Shown piece after piece: positions 48,361 to 62,376 of a stretch of 64,000 nucleotides of DNA. Where the stretch lies: positions 215,358 to 279,357 of the forward strand of contig LUCM01000101.1 of NCBI GenBank assembly GCA_008360955.1, written 5' to 3'. The stretch comes from Fasciolopsis buskii. Taxonomy: Eukaryota; Platyhelminthes; Trematoda; Plagiorchiida; Fasciolidae. The notes beneath the pieces were generated by a model. It did no database searches. It was given only the letters and a program-made list of their open reading frames with translations, and was not told the origin of the DNA. Numbering within the stretch: the first letter of the stretch is position 1; every line of letters begins with the position of its first letter. The translations under genes and the position numbers were made by a program.

Positions 48361-50158
48361 CTTTGCACTAATGGACGGTGGATATTTTGCTGCCTTCAGT
48401 GACATAGATGGAAACCTGTTTGAATGACACCGACCGTGGCCTCTGGCATCAGACTCGGTTGCTTGAATGTGTGGTGTTTGGAAACCCTCGGAAAAGCAAC
48501 TGTTAGTTTCATTCAGCCTGTTCAGGGCTTTTAAGAAGTGACACTCTTAGTGCTTTCAGTGATAGCGATGGAGATTACAAAAGTCGATAAGAAATAGGGA
48601 AAATGTTAAGCTAAGTATTTGTATTAGAGGAGGAGATAATAAGGAACTAGATCGTTTGAGAGCCACTGGGGCAGTAGGTTGACCACTGTCATTTACATTG
48701 ATATGGGAAGTTTGTGGGCATTGCCGATATCTGTGGGTTTGTTGGTCAGCATGGTTTGCCCAAACCGGGAAACGCAAGTAATGAGTACGCCTGGCAGCAC
48801 TTAGTTTGTGGTTGTTACAGCGGGTACGACGGACGCCTTGGCCCGCATAGCAGGGCTGCGACCTGCACCTTTTACGAATAAGAAAATGGGCCACGTACCG
48901 AAAAAAGGGCTGCTACTACTGAATTCCAAACGAAGGATAGCAATGACGAAAAGCAAGCAGTATTTGTCTTAAGCAGGATTACTTCACTAGTTGCATTTTG
49001 TGAAATTTCAGGATAGCAGACGAGGAGCCAGACAAAAAGTGATTATTTGATGGCGTTTTGGATGGTGCCTGCATCTATGTCGGTTGCGCATGCCGCAAAT
49101 GTGGGCCAATTTGGAGGCTGAAATGCACTTTGGAAGTAAAGTGCAACATAACCATCTTCGGTGTTTTGCCTAATGAACGAAATGATAAGAAAGAAACAGG
49201 AGATATTTGCCGTATTCCAGGTGAAGGGCCAAGGCTAGGCTTATGAGAGACGCACTCAGTAAAATCTGGCCCATTAGTTTTAGGGCCTGGGGTTGTTTCA
49301 TTTGCCGCCCATCACAGCAGTGTTTGGATCAACTAAGGAGCGCTTTATGGCTTCTCCTCTAGGCATCTATCATCCAGATAATGAATTTTTGCCATGAGCT
49401 AGTGGTGGTCTATTTTATCTACCTTTTGAAGCCTTGGTTTCATAGTGTTGCCATCGGTGGTTTTGTTGCACCAGACCGTGGAAATCGATTGTGGTAAAGG
49501 GCAATCATAAAAATTACAGTAGCTTCTCTGAAGCTTATGCTTACGTGTACTAATGGGTCAGTTACAAGGACCAGCCGTTTAAGGACTCAAAAAACGGTTC
49601 ACTCTATCAGCCTAGCGCAAAAGTTCACTAGGGAAAAAGAGTCTTATCGGTACACCGTGGTCAGTTGGTTCAGAAGCACAGAGGCCAGTAGGGCACCGAG
49701 TGCAAGTCAATAGCAGAAACGCGAAGGGAGTTTTCAAATTAAAAGTAATACCAATTAGAGGTTGCTTCCACGAGAAGTACTAAGGCACTGAAGTGAAAGA
49801 CAAATTTGCAATTCGTTTGGAAGTTCGGGGCCAGTGGTATGTAAACAAGCAGAGCAACGGGCAAGTATCAAGAGTGAAGCCGATGGCCTAAAATTCAGCA
49901 ACGCGGTTTCAGGTTACGCTAGTGCCTGGCCCGGGTTTGACGACAACGAATGCGACGCATCATAGTGGTAAGGTTTGAAACCAACATTCGATTAAAATAC
50001 ATACTTTTCCGAGCCAGGCGTTGCGTTACACGTTCACATGTTCAAGTCTGCTTTCGAAGTTCTCTTGCATCACCTCAAATTCGCTAATATCCGAGGAACT
50101 CTTCCAGGAATCCGAAGTTTACGAACAAGTGTACCGCTGCTTAGGGAAAGCTGTTTAA
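48361..50158. other. Unassigned sequence
   Basis: Frames at 48556-48894 (-) and 49058-49246 (+, cysteine-rich start CACRKCGPIWRLKC) are not recognised. No repeats found by eye. Confidence 0.3.
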
Positions 50159-50605
50159 ATGAGCGCAAAGTTTCAGAAATTTTTTAGGCAAAATTCGTGC
50201 TTTTCCCTTGATTATAATATTCCAATTGTGGCCTCAGACAGACCTCAAAAGGGCTTGGCAAAGCCTACATTTTCCTCGGTGCGATTGCTCCGTGTTGCAG
50301 CTGTGGGAATCTGTTGGCAGATTTCAAACCTGCCCTTTAAACCTGAAGTGTACTGTTCCGATAGCCGCCGGGTGAGCTTCACTGTAGTTGCTGGATTTGC
50401 TTATCTTTTGGCATTGTGGTTTGTCATCAGTTGTCATAAACGCGTCATCCGTGAGCAACTTTCCCTCTCCAGTAATCCAGAGCTGATGCCACTTGATGCT
50501 TCAGCGGCCCGACCTATTAGGTGTGACTTGATGCCAGATGATCGAGGGAATGCCCATCGGCTCCAGCCCCTCCACAAACAAGAATTTTACCAGCTGAGTT
50601 ACTAA
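50159..50605 (+). CDS. Hypothetical ORF with one membrane segment
   Basis: ATG-initiated, 148 codons, no intron needed. Residues about 75-92 (VSFTVVAGFAYLLALWFVI) form one hydrophobic segment, followed by a basic CHKRVIREQ, so a single-pass membrane protein is imaginable. The tail is hydrophilic and ends QEFYQLSY. There is no family match from memory and no promoter or polyadenylation signal seen. In a transposon graveyard it may be a chance frame. Confidence 0.25.
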   Translation: MSAKFQKFFRQNSCFSLDYNIPIVASDRPQKGLAKPTFSSVRLLRVAAVGICWQISNLPFKPEVYCSDSRRVSFTVVAGFAYLLALWFVISCHKRVIREQLSLSSNPELMPLDASAARPIRCDLMPDDRGNAHRLQPLHKQEFYQLSY

Positions 50606-52358
50606 AGTCGTTCTGAAAATGCGGTGGTCTCATTGAAGGCTTTTTTTGCGTACAGCTGCTCTGTCCGCTTGCTTTTATTTGGAGGTGCTAGTAGGAGAAG
50701 AGCTTGCGAATGGCGAGCGCTAACTTCCTTGAAATCCCGCAATTCTGCACTTTCAAGGCTGGTACTCCATATTTAACCAGGTCCAGTTTACGCCTGTCAG
50801 CGGGATTCCAACAGTTCCGTACCATTCACTGAAATTTCTACCTCTTCTGAGATGAGAAGGGCCTTCGTTATGCAAGCTTGCTTGGCAAAACCCACGTGGT
50901 TGGTGCGGGTAAGGGTGAATCTTGGAAGAAACCTGGAAAGCTGAGAACCGATTGCTGATTGATTTCAGAAATAATTATAACATCTAACAGGCTATTGTTC
51001 CACTGATCTCTCCAGTATCGTTTTTGATTGGGCCTTTCCCAAAAAGATTTAGTTCTTTGTACCGTTCGCATTTTGTGATGGCTTGTTGGTTGGTGGCTTA
51101 AGCGGGACTGCGGTATATTTGGCCGAGCGCTTTTGAATAGGTGGACGTGGCTTGTAAACCCCGATAACCTTGCCAGTTTTAGCCCGATCATTTCCTTTTT
51201 AACTCTTCTGTATATCTATCAATAGTTGCATGACACCGGCCAAGTGAAGGTCCTTTGTAATATCCATGTCACTATTATCTAGTCGGTGAACTTGCTCAAT
51301 GCATTTCATCACGTTTGCTTTTTTACTTCTATTGCTTAAACTTCCGCCGCGTCTGTCTATTACAAGACTCGTTAATGGGCCCAGCGTAGACAGAGGTGGC
51401 GTACAGCTCACGTAGAATTTGGAACTCTCTTTCTCCCTTCGAGCCAGCCCTTTGTCGTGTAGGTCGGAGATTGCCGTCTCATGCAATTTAACCCCCTGTT
51501 CCGGTTATTTCCTTCTTTCCTTTCCCAGCCAGTCACATCTTTTTTTAAAAGAGTAGAGCAGTTCCCTTGTCTAAAGAACTCCTATTAGTTAAGTATTCGC
51601 TTTTCTTCATTTTTTGGGCTCGATCTCAACATTCATTCTGTCCCGTTTTCCCCTATACCGCCCAGTCTTTCGAACGCAGCATAACAGTTAATCGTCCCAT
51701 TCCTTATACGGTATTTTTAACTCGCTTAACCTACCCAAAAGACGACACAGGAATGGTGAAATACGATCAGGGTTTGTAATTTCTTCGTTCATGCACTCGG
51801 CACGCGCTCAGAAATGGTAGTCGTGCTCTTCCGTATGATTACATATCCCTACTTTCTGCTTATACGGCGCTGTGCGACCAAGACCTCCATTGCATCGGCA
51901 ACAAGACCATGGCTTGCGAAGGCGCAAAAAACAGATCACTTCCGGCGGTTGCAAAAAAACGCGCCAATATGCGGAAAATTATTATCTGGAGGGGGAGTTA
52001 TAAAAATTTGTATATAAGCTTAGCCGCTACTCTGCAAGTAAAAATAAATGCCAAAAACTAGATCGGGCTGTTAAGAAAATGGGCCGTCTTCAGCATTTGG
52101 TTTGTCTCCCATCTGCCTAGACTAGATCCTGCGACATAGAAAATCCCACACTGCCCGTATCCGCCTGACATTCCACTGAATCTTACGCTTTGGACTTGGT
52201 CGCGCATTAGCGCACCAGGCTCTCCACATGCATCCGCAGTCCAGCCCATCTAAGTTTCCATCCCCTGTCTCCCATGTGCACGCCAGGTGCGTATGATCAT
52301 TTCCTCTACACCAGCCGTTGTATGGTTGCGTACAACCTAAGACAGCTTTCACATCCTC
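50606..52358. other. Unassigned sequence
   Basis: Two consecutive minus-strand frames (51486-51199, with SDLHDKGLARREKESSKF, and 51191-50868) have protein-like composition but no recognised domain. They may belong to an eroded transposon. Confidence 0.25.
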
Positions 52359-52860
52359 ATGTTCAACGTCCTTTACATCCTCCTTGCTATTTTTTCTTTC
52401 ACGAGTGCGCAAATTCAATCATATCTAAAATTGAAAGATGCCACTGTTCCATCAGTATTGTTTATTCTGAACCAGCTGACGGCAAATCCTCCGGGTAAGT
52501 CCACAACCCATTTTGTTATTCGTAATCTATGCCAGCAACAGCTTCCGTCAAACCTTTGCCATATGGCTTCAAGTCGCTGATGACGAACCGCTCTTGCCGC
52601 TTTCTCTCCTTTGGATACTCCCTCACCGACGAACTTATTTTTGCTTTTCTTTTTATTTTCACTCGTCGCCGTAACCCTTCGGATTTTTCTCACCGTATTA
52701 ACCTTCACATTCTCTGGGGCCCGCATGTCTACCTTAACTTCTGACCCCATGGTTCTCAACAGGTTATTCACGGTTGAAACCCCGAAACCCTCCGTCTCAT
52801 GCTTAATTAGCTTCTGCTTTCCAAAGCACTATTCGGGGCTCGAATAAACCTAATAAACTT
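52359..52860 (+). mobile_element. Possible non-LTR retrotransposon linker fragment
   Basis: VPSVLFILNQLTANPPGK followed by FVIRNLC resembles the segment just before the RT domain of LINEs (others read VLxALxxLKPNxSPGPDGI). Isolated and weak. Confidence 0.3.
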
Positions 52861-55423
52861 GTGTAATTTGGACAATACATGAAATCAACCCTTTCTGACC
52901 TATAGGAAAGTGGAATAGTTTGAAAGACTTTAAGGGTGGATCAACTCTTAGAACACCACTATGTCCAAAGCTGTCCAACTGGCAGACGTGTCGATACTAT
53001 GGATAAACCTCCCCCGTTTCCCCAATCACCCATAATTTTTGACATTTTTATTTGCCTACTTATATTTTATTTGTGATTCACCACAATCCTTAGCTGGAAC
53101 GCCATCCAGAATGCGGCTTCCTCCATTGTTTCACGCTGTCTAGAAGCGATGCAAGCACCACTACAGGTAAATCGAAACATCTTTACAGGTTGCTCTGAAA
53201 CAGAACGATGACGTCAACCAGAATGATTCGCTAGTGAAAACTAACGGTTTCTACTACAATTCCTTTTGAAACGAGAGGCCGCTGAGTGTATTCACCAACG
53301 GCAACGTGCCATGGGCAAATAAAACTTTCTGACTAAGCAGGTTGAACTGATTACGGTTAATACGCCCGTCACGGTAACAGCGAACATTTATGAAAACACC
53401 CAGATATTAACCCCGCCGTTCAGTTATCATAACTTCGGATACTTTTCACAATTTCCCATTGGTATATTATTCTCATTGTGATGGCCTATAATTTGATCCC
53501 CCACTGAAAGGAGCCAAAATGGTGCGACCTCATTTCACACTGCCATTAGATGCCTTAGTTCACCATTATCCACGTCATCGTTTTGCTCTGCTCCACACAT
53601 CCAAAAGAATTTCGCTCTTTTCCTTTGTTGCAGAAACTACCGTAGAATGTAGGACCTTATGATTCCATCCCCATTTTGACGTTAATCATCTATTTTTCTC
53701 CTCCGCCCGTTCCTAAAGTTGATTTAGGTACTTTTGCAAAGCTTCCATCCGTAACTCATGATTCACTGACTTCCCTCGTCGCAGCTTATCTTCTGTAGAC
53801 ATTGTGTCGGCTTGTTAAATTTTGAACAGTTCGCAATATTTTGACATCTGCTGCCGTCTCCAAACGATACGCACTATTGGTGTACATAAAAGCTTAACAC
53901 TGTGCGGACCCTTACCTACGGTAACCTACTGGTGATCATGTGTAATCCTAACTGTTTCAGCTATGCTAGTTGCTAGGTTGTGTTTTACTGCCTTATCGCT
54001 TAACCATGCAAACAGACATATCTTTCGGAGTATTTGAGAAATTTTCTATGGTCGCCGTCAATTCCTAAATTCCAGTCGCAAAATTTTGGTTACACCATAA
54101 GCAGCCATATACTCCACCAGTCGCTTATGTTCCTGCTCTGAGTCGGCGCGTCAGAATGCCCCTAGATATCTACCGAGAGGTGCATATCATATTGTTATCA
54201 TTGCCGTTTACGGACTCTGGTTTCTGTCTACACCATTTTCATGTTAGCCATCCAGCGTGGATGCTTCCTCGTTGGCTTTAACATTAACTGCAATGCAAAA
54301 GCACTGTGGATCTCTATTAGGTTATCCTCCATTTTCCCTAATCTTTTTACTCTACTTGAGCCATTTCCCTCTCCGGTCCTTGGTTAGCTTCTGGTCCTTA
54401 CACAACTAAATCCGATGGGGCTTTGTGGTAACTTTACTGGACGGCATTGGTCAGCTCCTTACTAACCAATCCCTTAAAATTATACCATTAGGTCTCCCGG
54501 CAGTGCCGCTCCGACATGTATTCTAATGTCGTTCTTATCCTTGGAAGTGAGCATGTCTGAACTAAATGGACTTGTGACGATATTCGGCCGTGCCATTCTT
54601 CCAAGTGTGGAAAGATTTTACGTCAATGGACGATGTTCCGAAATGCCTATCATAAGAATTTTCTTCCCCTAAACATTTTTCTCGATTGCATCTCACAGTT
54701 GCCGACCCAACGCGGGGTCAGACAGCTACGCACTGAGGCAAGTGTCATCGATTTCTCACTTTTGACCAAAGTGCAACTGACGAAGTTTATTGGGCAGCTC
54801 TCAAACAGCTATCGCAAAGGACCAGCCGACAGCAGTGATACTTCCCTCTACTGGCCCTGTAACTTCTGCCCTTTGTTTTCTATACAAACTCCTTCGCAAG
54901 CTGCGCGGCAATTAATTCGCCGTTAATGGCGCAACTGGGTGATGTCAGTTCATCACAATTCGTGGCTTACTAGAACTGTCCGTGGAAGCAAAAATCCCCA
55001 GTCCAGCTGCTGCGTCATGTGTCATTGATTTGCCTTTTCGTAAAATTACCATTTTAGGGAAACTACAGTCTCTGGTTTGTCGGTTGTTCCGGACCCTTGG
55101 GATCCCAAAATGACCTGTTCCCCACAGCCAACCCTATGATCGTCATGTGGAACTTGTTTTAAGTTTCATGATCCCCGTCCCTGAGTTGAGGTCTAGTTCC
55201 GGTGGCGGATTTCAAAAGTTCTCCCTACCTTTCTGGCTGCTGCACTTGTGAGCTTTTTGGAAGGCACTCAGTTTATTTCTTATTTTATCCGCCCGCATTT
55301 CAAGTTTCTATATTTCTTCTTAGTGACATTATTTGGTTCCACACTCACCTGTAAACGGGGTTATCTCCTTCTTTCCGTCAGCCTAAACCAGATAAAACGA
55401 CTCACTTCTACCGGAGGACATAC
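52861..55423. other. Unassigned, stop-rich sequence
   Basis: Pyrimidine-leaning + strand with few frames above 60 codons (54633-54926 is the longest). Probably decayed transposon material, but I cannot name it. Confidence 0.3.
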
Positions 55424-55679
55424 CAGCAGTATTCTTACATATTTGTAGTTTATTTACGACAAATGGAGGGATAACAACATCTGCCATGTTTTTAGGAAGA
55501 TGTGCCAACCTGAAGTGCTCCACAATAGGACAAAAATTACACTCCGTGTACTCTGATTTGACGGTTGAGAAGAATGCGCTGGCAGTGCAAAGGGGATGTA
55601 AAGGAGCTGCAACCAGCAAGCCCGCTAATGCTAGGATCGCCGTTTGGAAGTGTTTAGGAAAAACTTTCAGGGTACACAT
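55424..55679 (-). CDS. Candidate first exon of a small secreted protein
   Basis: ATG at 55679. The first 35 or so residues look like a signal peptide (TAILALAGLLVAAPL, then CTASA). The following part has a cysteine pair, TECNFCPIV, and a third cysteine 31 residues on (KLQIC). A saposin-like domain begins in a similar way, and trematodes have many such proteins, but the spacing is only roughly right and other saposin landmarks are absent. A donor (CTG then GTATGT) at 55423 would end the exon in phase 1. No downstream exon was found. Confidence 0.25.
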
Positions 55680-58150
55680 TATACGGGTTCATCGCGGTTT
55701 AACTTTCATGCCCATTTTGCAGACTCGTTAAATCCGATTACTGCGAAAACGCCTTCACGCCCGCCACCATCCTCCAGTTGAAGCTTGCTTCTGCGGCACA
55801 AGTCACTCCTAAATTGCCACTATTGTTTCTTACACATTTTTCCTCACCGGTGCACGTGCTTCTAACATGCAATTTTTGGCGCCCGTGTGACATTTGGTCA
55901 TGCAACCAAGCATGCCTCTCGATATATTTGAGAAATACGCCCACATCGAGTCCATGGAGTCTACCTCGATGGAAAAGAAAGGACAAACGTTGAGACAGCA
56001 AGGAGTACAACGTAAACGAGGAGGTGAGAATCGCACAGTGTCGCAAATTTCGGGGGGTTAGTAATCAAGTCGGAAAAGCTGTTTGAATGACAGCCACTCG
56101 GATGTGGCCCCAGCTGGCTGCACAAAGCGCTCCACCCAAGTGGCGGAGCGAATTTCCAAATCACTGCAAGTCAGCGATAAAAACAATGCTCGTAACTAGT
56201 TGCCTTATTTTTCTTAATTTCGCTTCATTGCATGCCCAAACATGAACTGGATTCCGTGAACTGGGCGACAAGCTCGGTTGTGCTGACTTGGTAAATTGAA
56301 TCCTAATCTCTAGGAGCCTATTGTTGTTTTCCTGTCGTTCTTAGTTTAGTAAGTCACAGCGGAACCCAGTTTTAAGAAAAAACTGTTTGCTTCATTGTTG
56401 CATTCTGATATCTACAAGACCGCTAGAAACCTGTTTTTCGAACCTTTTTCAAGACTTGCACAAACATAAAACGGCCGAGATTACTAAATTATTGGCTCTT
56501 CTGTATCGGAAACTTTTATTTAGAGTCCATCCTCTTTGATGCCAATTATATTCAGTCTGGATTCTAAGTCTCCTTTCAGTACTTTTGCTTTTATGTTTTA
56601 GTTGAATTCCAAGTCACATTTTTCCTCGGGGTTTTTACATTAAATGTGATTCAGCACACTTAATGTCGAGGTTTCTTTCATTTACCGTGCAGTAGGCATC
56701 CTTAAGGGAACAGCCATATGGCTTGGTTTCTGCCTTTAGAATCCATAATGATCATGCTGGAGGTGACCGGGAAAAGTAGGAAATTCTAAAATATGGCCTC
56801 AGGTCTTTTCCCTGAATCTAAAGAGTGCACTCCATGTTTTAAATTTGAATGGGATTGATCTTCACAAATAAACTGAGGCTGCTATAACTAGTCATATCGT
56901 AAACACTGGAAACGACAGTGTTGTGCTGTTCGCAATGGCCGCATGGCCGGGACGCTAACCCCTAGGCGGTGTCAACATATGAGGGATTCCGTGGACAATT
57001 CATAGACTGACGGCAACATTCTTAAGGAGATCTGGCCCCGCAGACAGTCTTCTAACATTCAGATGGCGTCCTGTGTCCGTGGACTTGTATTTTGCTGCTT
57101 TCGCCGAGATTGTGGGGAAAATTTGGGGGATTATGATTCAGAGGCGATCAAGCCGCGGATGCAGAAATCAGAAAAGACTACCGCGTACTAACTGTTCCTT
57201 GCTGAAAGCGGGTCACCTGGGTTGCAACACGTAGCCCCGTCATACAATAGAATGTTCTGTCGAGTTAGGCCTTCCAGTAGGCGCCGCGCAGGCATTCAAC
57301 CCCCACTGCACTGCTTTAATAAAGTACTGTGATACGACAGGCCCTTCCGATCCAAGGTGTCATTTTACCTCACCAGGCTCTCAAGCTCCAACATATATGG
57401 AAAGCCGCAGGTTAACGGACGTCACTGTCTAGGGTATTTGCCTTTTATGCCCTCCACACCTCCGGCGCAGGAGGCGACAGGTTCAACAAGCCCTTTTCGA
57501 AGTTTCACCTCTGGAAAGTGTGTCAATTTGCTAGATCCCATGCAGCAAACGAAGCCCCGGTGCCGGCTTGCAAGGAGGTCACACGGACGTCAAATTTCAT
57601 TAAATCTTAAAGGCTCCATTGGGTTTTATTGACCGCAGCAGCACAACACCTCATGGTTGCTAATGATTTTCCTTAGCAATTTGATACCTTAGTTTGCGTC
57701 GAGACCATTGCCTTTTCCATTAAGCCGTACATTAAGCCGAAATATTGATAATCGATCTCCTTCCCCTGGAAACTGACTGTTCCGCAGTCATTTAATGAGT
57801 CCTTGGAGCATTTCCGCATCTTCTAATTTCGCCGACCGTTTCCCCGGGAGCAAAAAGCATTAGTCTCCTGAGAACTTCACCTCCACTCAACTATACCGGG
57901 TAAGCTTAACATTACATATGCAAAATTCAGTTAACAATATTATTGTTGCATATTTCTCGATTTGCGAGGATCATGTGCAAGGCAAGAGCAAATATGTAAT
58001 TGGATGATAAAGAGAAAACCTGAAGAACGGAAGTCAGAAGGGATACAGGCATTTATGCTACGTTAGATTACACGGTAGGCGCGATCAAAATCTTCAAAAA
58101 ACTACACAGCGCAGAAGTATACGAGACAAAATCAGAACTAGAAAACCCCG
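55680..58150. other. Unassigned sequence
   Basis: Around 57180-57630 (+) phrases like LKAGHLGCN faintly recall a gag zinc-knuckle region of an LTR element, too weak to call. Nothing else recognised. Confidence 0.25.
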
Positions 58151-58497
58151 TTGCAAGATTATACAAGGTTTTCTGGAATTGTTCGTGAGCAACGGACTGC
58201 AAGTCAGTTCTTGTTTATGTGCACTTAATGTGATTGTTGCTGGTGCAACACTTAACAGGAGCTCAGTGGCGGATATCGAACTATGGTGGAGGCGCAAACG
58301 TCAAGATGCGTCAACGGAAATGTTAAGCTGAGAAGATGCAGATCAGTGAGGACAGGAAAGTTGGATAGAAATTAATCACAAACAGGTAACGTTTCGATAG
58401 GTGACTAAGGAAATCACATATAACAACAATAAAAGGCCAAAATAATGCTGAAGATGGCGGAGTAATGTCATTAAGTCTGCGGAACTATATGGAGAAC
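58151..58497 (+). repeat. 347-base inverted repeat, copy 2
   Basis: Inverted partner of 45837-46183, about 12 kb away. The flanking sequences of the two copies are unrelated, so the ends are sharp. Confidence 0.9.
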
Positions 58498-61400
58498 AAG
58501 CACTATTAGCGCATCTAATATCTCCTAGGCCTTTTTAAATTACAATACCCCAAAATTTAGGGATGCTGCGGAACGTGTGGCCTTCTTGCACCCGACTGGT
58601 ATATTCATTCAAGTTCTTCTTTTTTAGGGATTTCCTAATTTATATGGTGAACGAAGCATGTCCGGTCTTTATTTACATTATTTCTATTCACAAATATCCG
58701 AAATAATTATAGAGACAGTGCTAACCCAGAACTTCCCATTGGCTGCTCCGTTCGGTAGACCAACAGTGGTTTTTCAAGACCGCCTGCGGTTATTATCCTA
58801 AAGTAACTATTTTCATAACTTGCCTAAAGCTGTGAAAGTCGGTGACTATATGCGTCCAAGTTAGCTTCACCGCTTTCGTTGCCAGCCGAGTGCAAGCAGA
58901 GAAAGCTGAAGATTTAATTTTTCGGCGTGATGATCAGCGGACTACTGAGTACAGAAGACCCGACCCTGGGAAATACTTGAAATTCTCGAGGCTTCAAGGA
59001 ATCACTGATGGAGCCCTCCTTTCTGTATGTATCCCCGAATAAGACTGAGCATAGAAAATTGGCTCCAAAACAGTAATCTGCAGCAGCAGACTTTTTCCGG
59101 TTACTTAAACCCAGACGGCAAGGAAAGCAAGATACGAAATTGATGTATTTTTGTGCACGTCGAAGATTAAGTTTACCCTAACCAGTGGTAATTCTAATGA
59201 CGCCATGCACAACATCTAAACCGATCAATCGCTTTACTTCTCATGGAACATCTGGTCGAACGCATCTCTTCCTGACTGAATGCGCACCGAAGTTAGTTCT
59301 ACCTCACTCACATATTATCTGCCATACGATGGCCATAACCACTAAGGATTTCAACTGCGAGCCGTCCAATACCCAACCTCGAAGTCTCGGAAACGTTAGG
59401 CGCCTGGAAATCCTCTGTTTTTCACGTTTGCTGGAACTGGGCAGAGAAAGGGCAAATGAAACTGAAATTAACTCGTCGAAGCTAACAGGTCATTTGGGAT
59501 CCACGGGGGACACAATCTTCGCAGGGACGAACGAATTTTAACGGCAGAGGATGCAGTGCTCGTTCACAAAGTCATGGACACCAAAACGTAGTTTGATGGC
59601 GTAACCAACAAATTTGTGTCTGAACTTCTCGACTGTATGGACCCACTGACCTTCACTTCTGCGATTCTTCAAGCATCGGACATACTGCACCACCTTCACC
59701 AAAGCATCAAATCTTGGAAAAGATCGCCGTAATGATCTTGTTTCCTTCTGTTTTAGTTTCAAACAAAATTGCTTTGAGGCGCTCCATCAGCAGATAGAAA
59801 GTAATAGCCACTGCCGCACAGTTCAAATTCACCAGAACCCAGTATGATAAGACGCTGCTGCGAAGCAATTGAAGGGGTCTTCTAATAATTCATAGGTTTA
59901 CAAGAAACGGAACCCATTTTCTTCAGCCACCTGCGCGAGTTTTGCGAAAATCGATTGGAAACCTTGATCTCAGTAGATAATATTGATTTATCTAACGCTG
60001 TCTTTGTCCGAGTTCCGATGTCTTCTCCCCTACACAAGATGCGGATGACTTGCTATGCGACACCCCTGGAGGCTTAAGATTGATAAATGGGGATTTTATT
60101 GCCCCTGCAATGTTGCCCTCAATAGGGGCCGTCATTATCCTGTTTTTCCCCTGATTGCGAAAAGGTTGGAGGGCTGGGCTTAACCTGTCGCACTTCACAT
60201 CACGCATAATACAATAAACCGTACGAGAGACGTTGCGCGGCATCTGCAGATACGCAAGTCTGTATATTGTGCAATGCTTGTTTCGGCAAAAACCTTACAG
60301 AAACCAGCTCAGTTTTGTTTAGCAAGCTAAATCCACAGCATAAATGAAGCAGTAGCACTGGAGCGCTCCAGTCGAGAAGTTTGAGAGGGCTGAAATTGAG
60401 GGGAGTTTGACAAGAAACAAAGGCAACGAACGAGAAAAATCTGCCAACGGAATATGTAAAATTTAAAGGGCCTTGCAATTTTGTCGAGAAAGGTTTTTCA
60501 GTTTTTGGGATAGAAAAAACGCCCTGGCGAGATGATGGGGTTGGGATAGTCCATATTTGACAAAAATATAAGGCGGACCTGGCAAAATAATCTGGTTCAG
60601 GTCCTTTTTCATCGGTGAACCGAGCAAAGTCAATAGCGGCACAAGTGTTCTAGAGACAAGAGGGCCCTAATTATTTCGGAAAATAAGAGAATTACATTGG
60701 ATGAATTTAATCGACTTAGAGGGCATGCTGCCAATGGTTTTGGCATACAAAATTCTACAGGGAATTTGTGTACTTGACCGCATAGAATGAAGATATCCCT
60801 TAATCGACCTCAGAGGTATTAAACCAAACCTTTGAAAATAGAAGGATGGCCCCCAGTGAAATGATGCAGTAATGAATCGCTCAGGATATAATTATTCCGC
60901 ATTTGGAATCCAAAGGTTAGATTTGTTTTTTGCATTCGTTAGCACAACTAAGCCTTTGGGGCCGTTGCGCAATAACTTGTGGTTAGAAAGTTCTCAATGG
61001 GTGGAGTGGCAATAGCATTTCATCTGCCTCAGATTTCCTCGGTGATGCTCAAGTCTTTTAATTAGGCCACATCACTGGAATGCGCTGTGGCAAAAGGAGT
61101 AAATGCCCGTTTATCGAATTACATTCTCCGGAGCCGTATGTGAACATGGGAGAGGTGTGCGCAGAACTAATTTTGCACAACTTCTTGAATGATCTTCGTC
61201 AACGGGCTTGTGGAAGGAAGTCTCTTTTCGACGCGAAGTAGGCTGGAAAGATTCTGTCGATTGTTCGACATGTAGTGCAAAGAATAGTCAACTGAGGAGG
61301 GCATCTACGTTATCTGCAACGTGTTTTTTAGCTATCGTTCGGGTTTCTCGATATGCATCAGTCACATCTATTTGATGGAGCAGCTGCCAAACTGTTTGAT

Positions 61401-62376
61401 AAAATTATGGTGTCACTGGGGAAGAGATCATCCTCGGCAAGTTTGTGGAGTAGGCTTGGTTGCGAGATGCGCTGTACACAACAGTATGCTAGCTAGTTAA
61501 CGGCTATCACCAAAATCATAGCGTGACATTGATAGAAAATGGTGACACTGGAATCGGTTCAGGATAGCACTGTTCTGGATGTCACCTTGGTCGGTCACAA
61601 AGGGGAGAGGCATGTACTTGGTGGCTTCTTCATTTTATTGTGGACATGACGATAGCAGCGTGACATCATTTGGTAGTTTTATTAAACAAAGGGGCAGTGA
61701 AATTCATAGAAAACAGACGAAAAGTTACCAGACGTGGCAGGCCTCACGGGCGCTCATATTGAGGTCAGCGATAAACGGAGATCAAAGGCTGTTCGTAAAG
61801 CCACCAGATGTCTGCACACGCGAATCAACAACTTAAACAAAGAATACATAAGCTGCAGTTGAGGGCAAAAGTCCTACGAAAAGCTCACTGGTTTGCGACG
61901 TCCTTCTGGGATATACCACAGGTTATTCTTTGTTTAGATTATCACACCGAAAGAATCTTCTGTCCGTCGTTCGGCCTTCCAGCCTTTGGCGGATGCAGGC
62001 CGACGCCCACCAACGTTCCAAAATTAATCCGAAGATACATTAGCAATGATTACAAGGCCCAGAGCGAAACTAGAATACGCACTAATCTGGTGGGCCCTCG
62101 ATTGAGGCTTGACAGCCGATTAGAGACTTCCAAAAATGAGAGCAAGAAAATTGGCATCGTTGTTCGAAAAATAGACGATTTCCCCTCCAGGTTCATGTAG
62201 CTCGCAAGCCAGGTTGTGCCAACCATCGCGAAGTCTAAGCTAAGTGGCGAAATGATGCAGCGGATCTTTTGCTGCACCATTAAGGGGAACGCGAAATGTG
62301 ATGCAATTTGTTTAAACCCATACAATGCTATGACAAATATTATTTTGGTAACGAGCGGCTATTCCAAATAATCTGA
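58498..62376. other. Upstream region of ARL3, unassigned
   Basis: Minus-strand frames between 59538 and 60478 and + frames at 61579-62200 are not recognised. The last few hundred bases should contain the ARL3 promoter and 5' UTR. No TATA box or other core element stands out. Confidence 0.35.

Noticed and set aside
61808..62200. 130-codon frame just upstream of ARL3 as an extra gene or ARL3 5' exon
   Set aside because: No similarity to ARL3, which starts cleanly at M-GLL. No recognised domain and no splice link to 62457.
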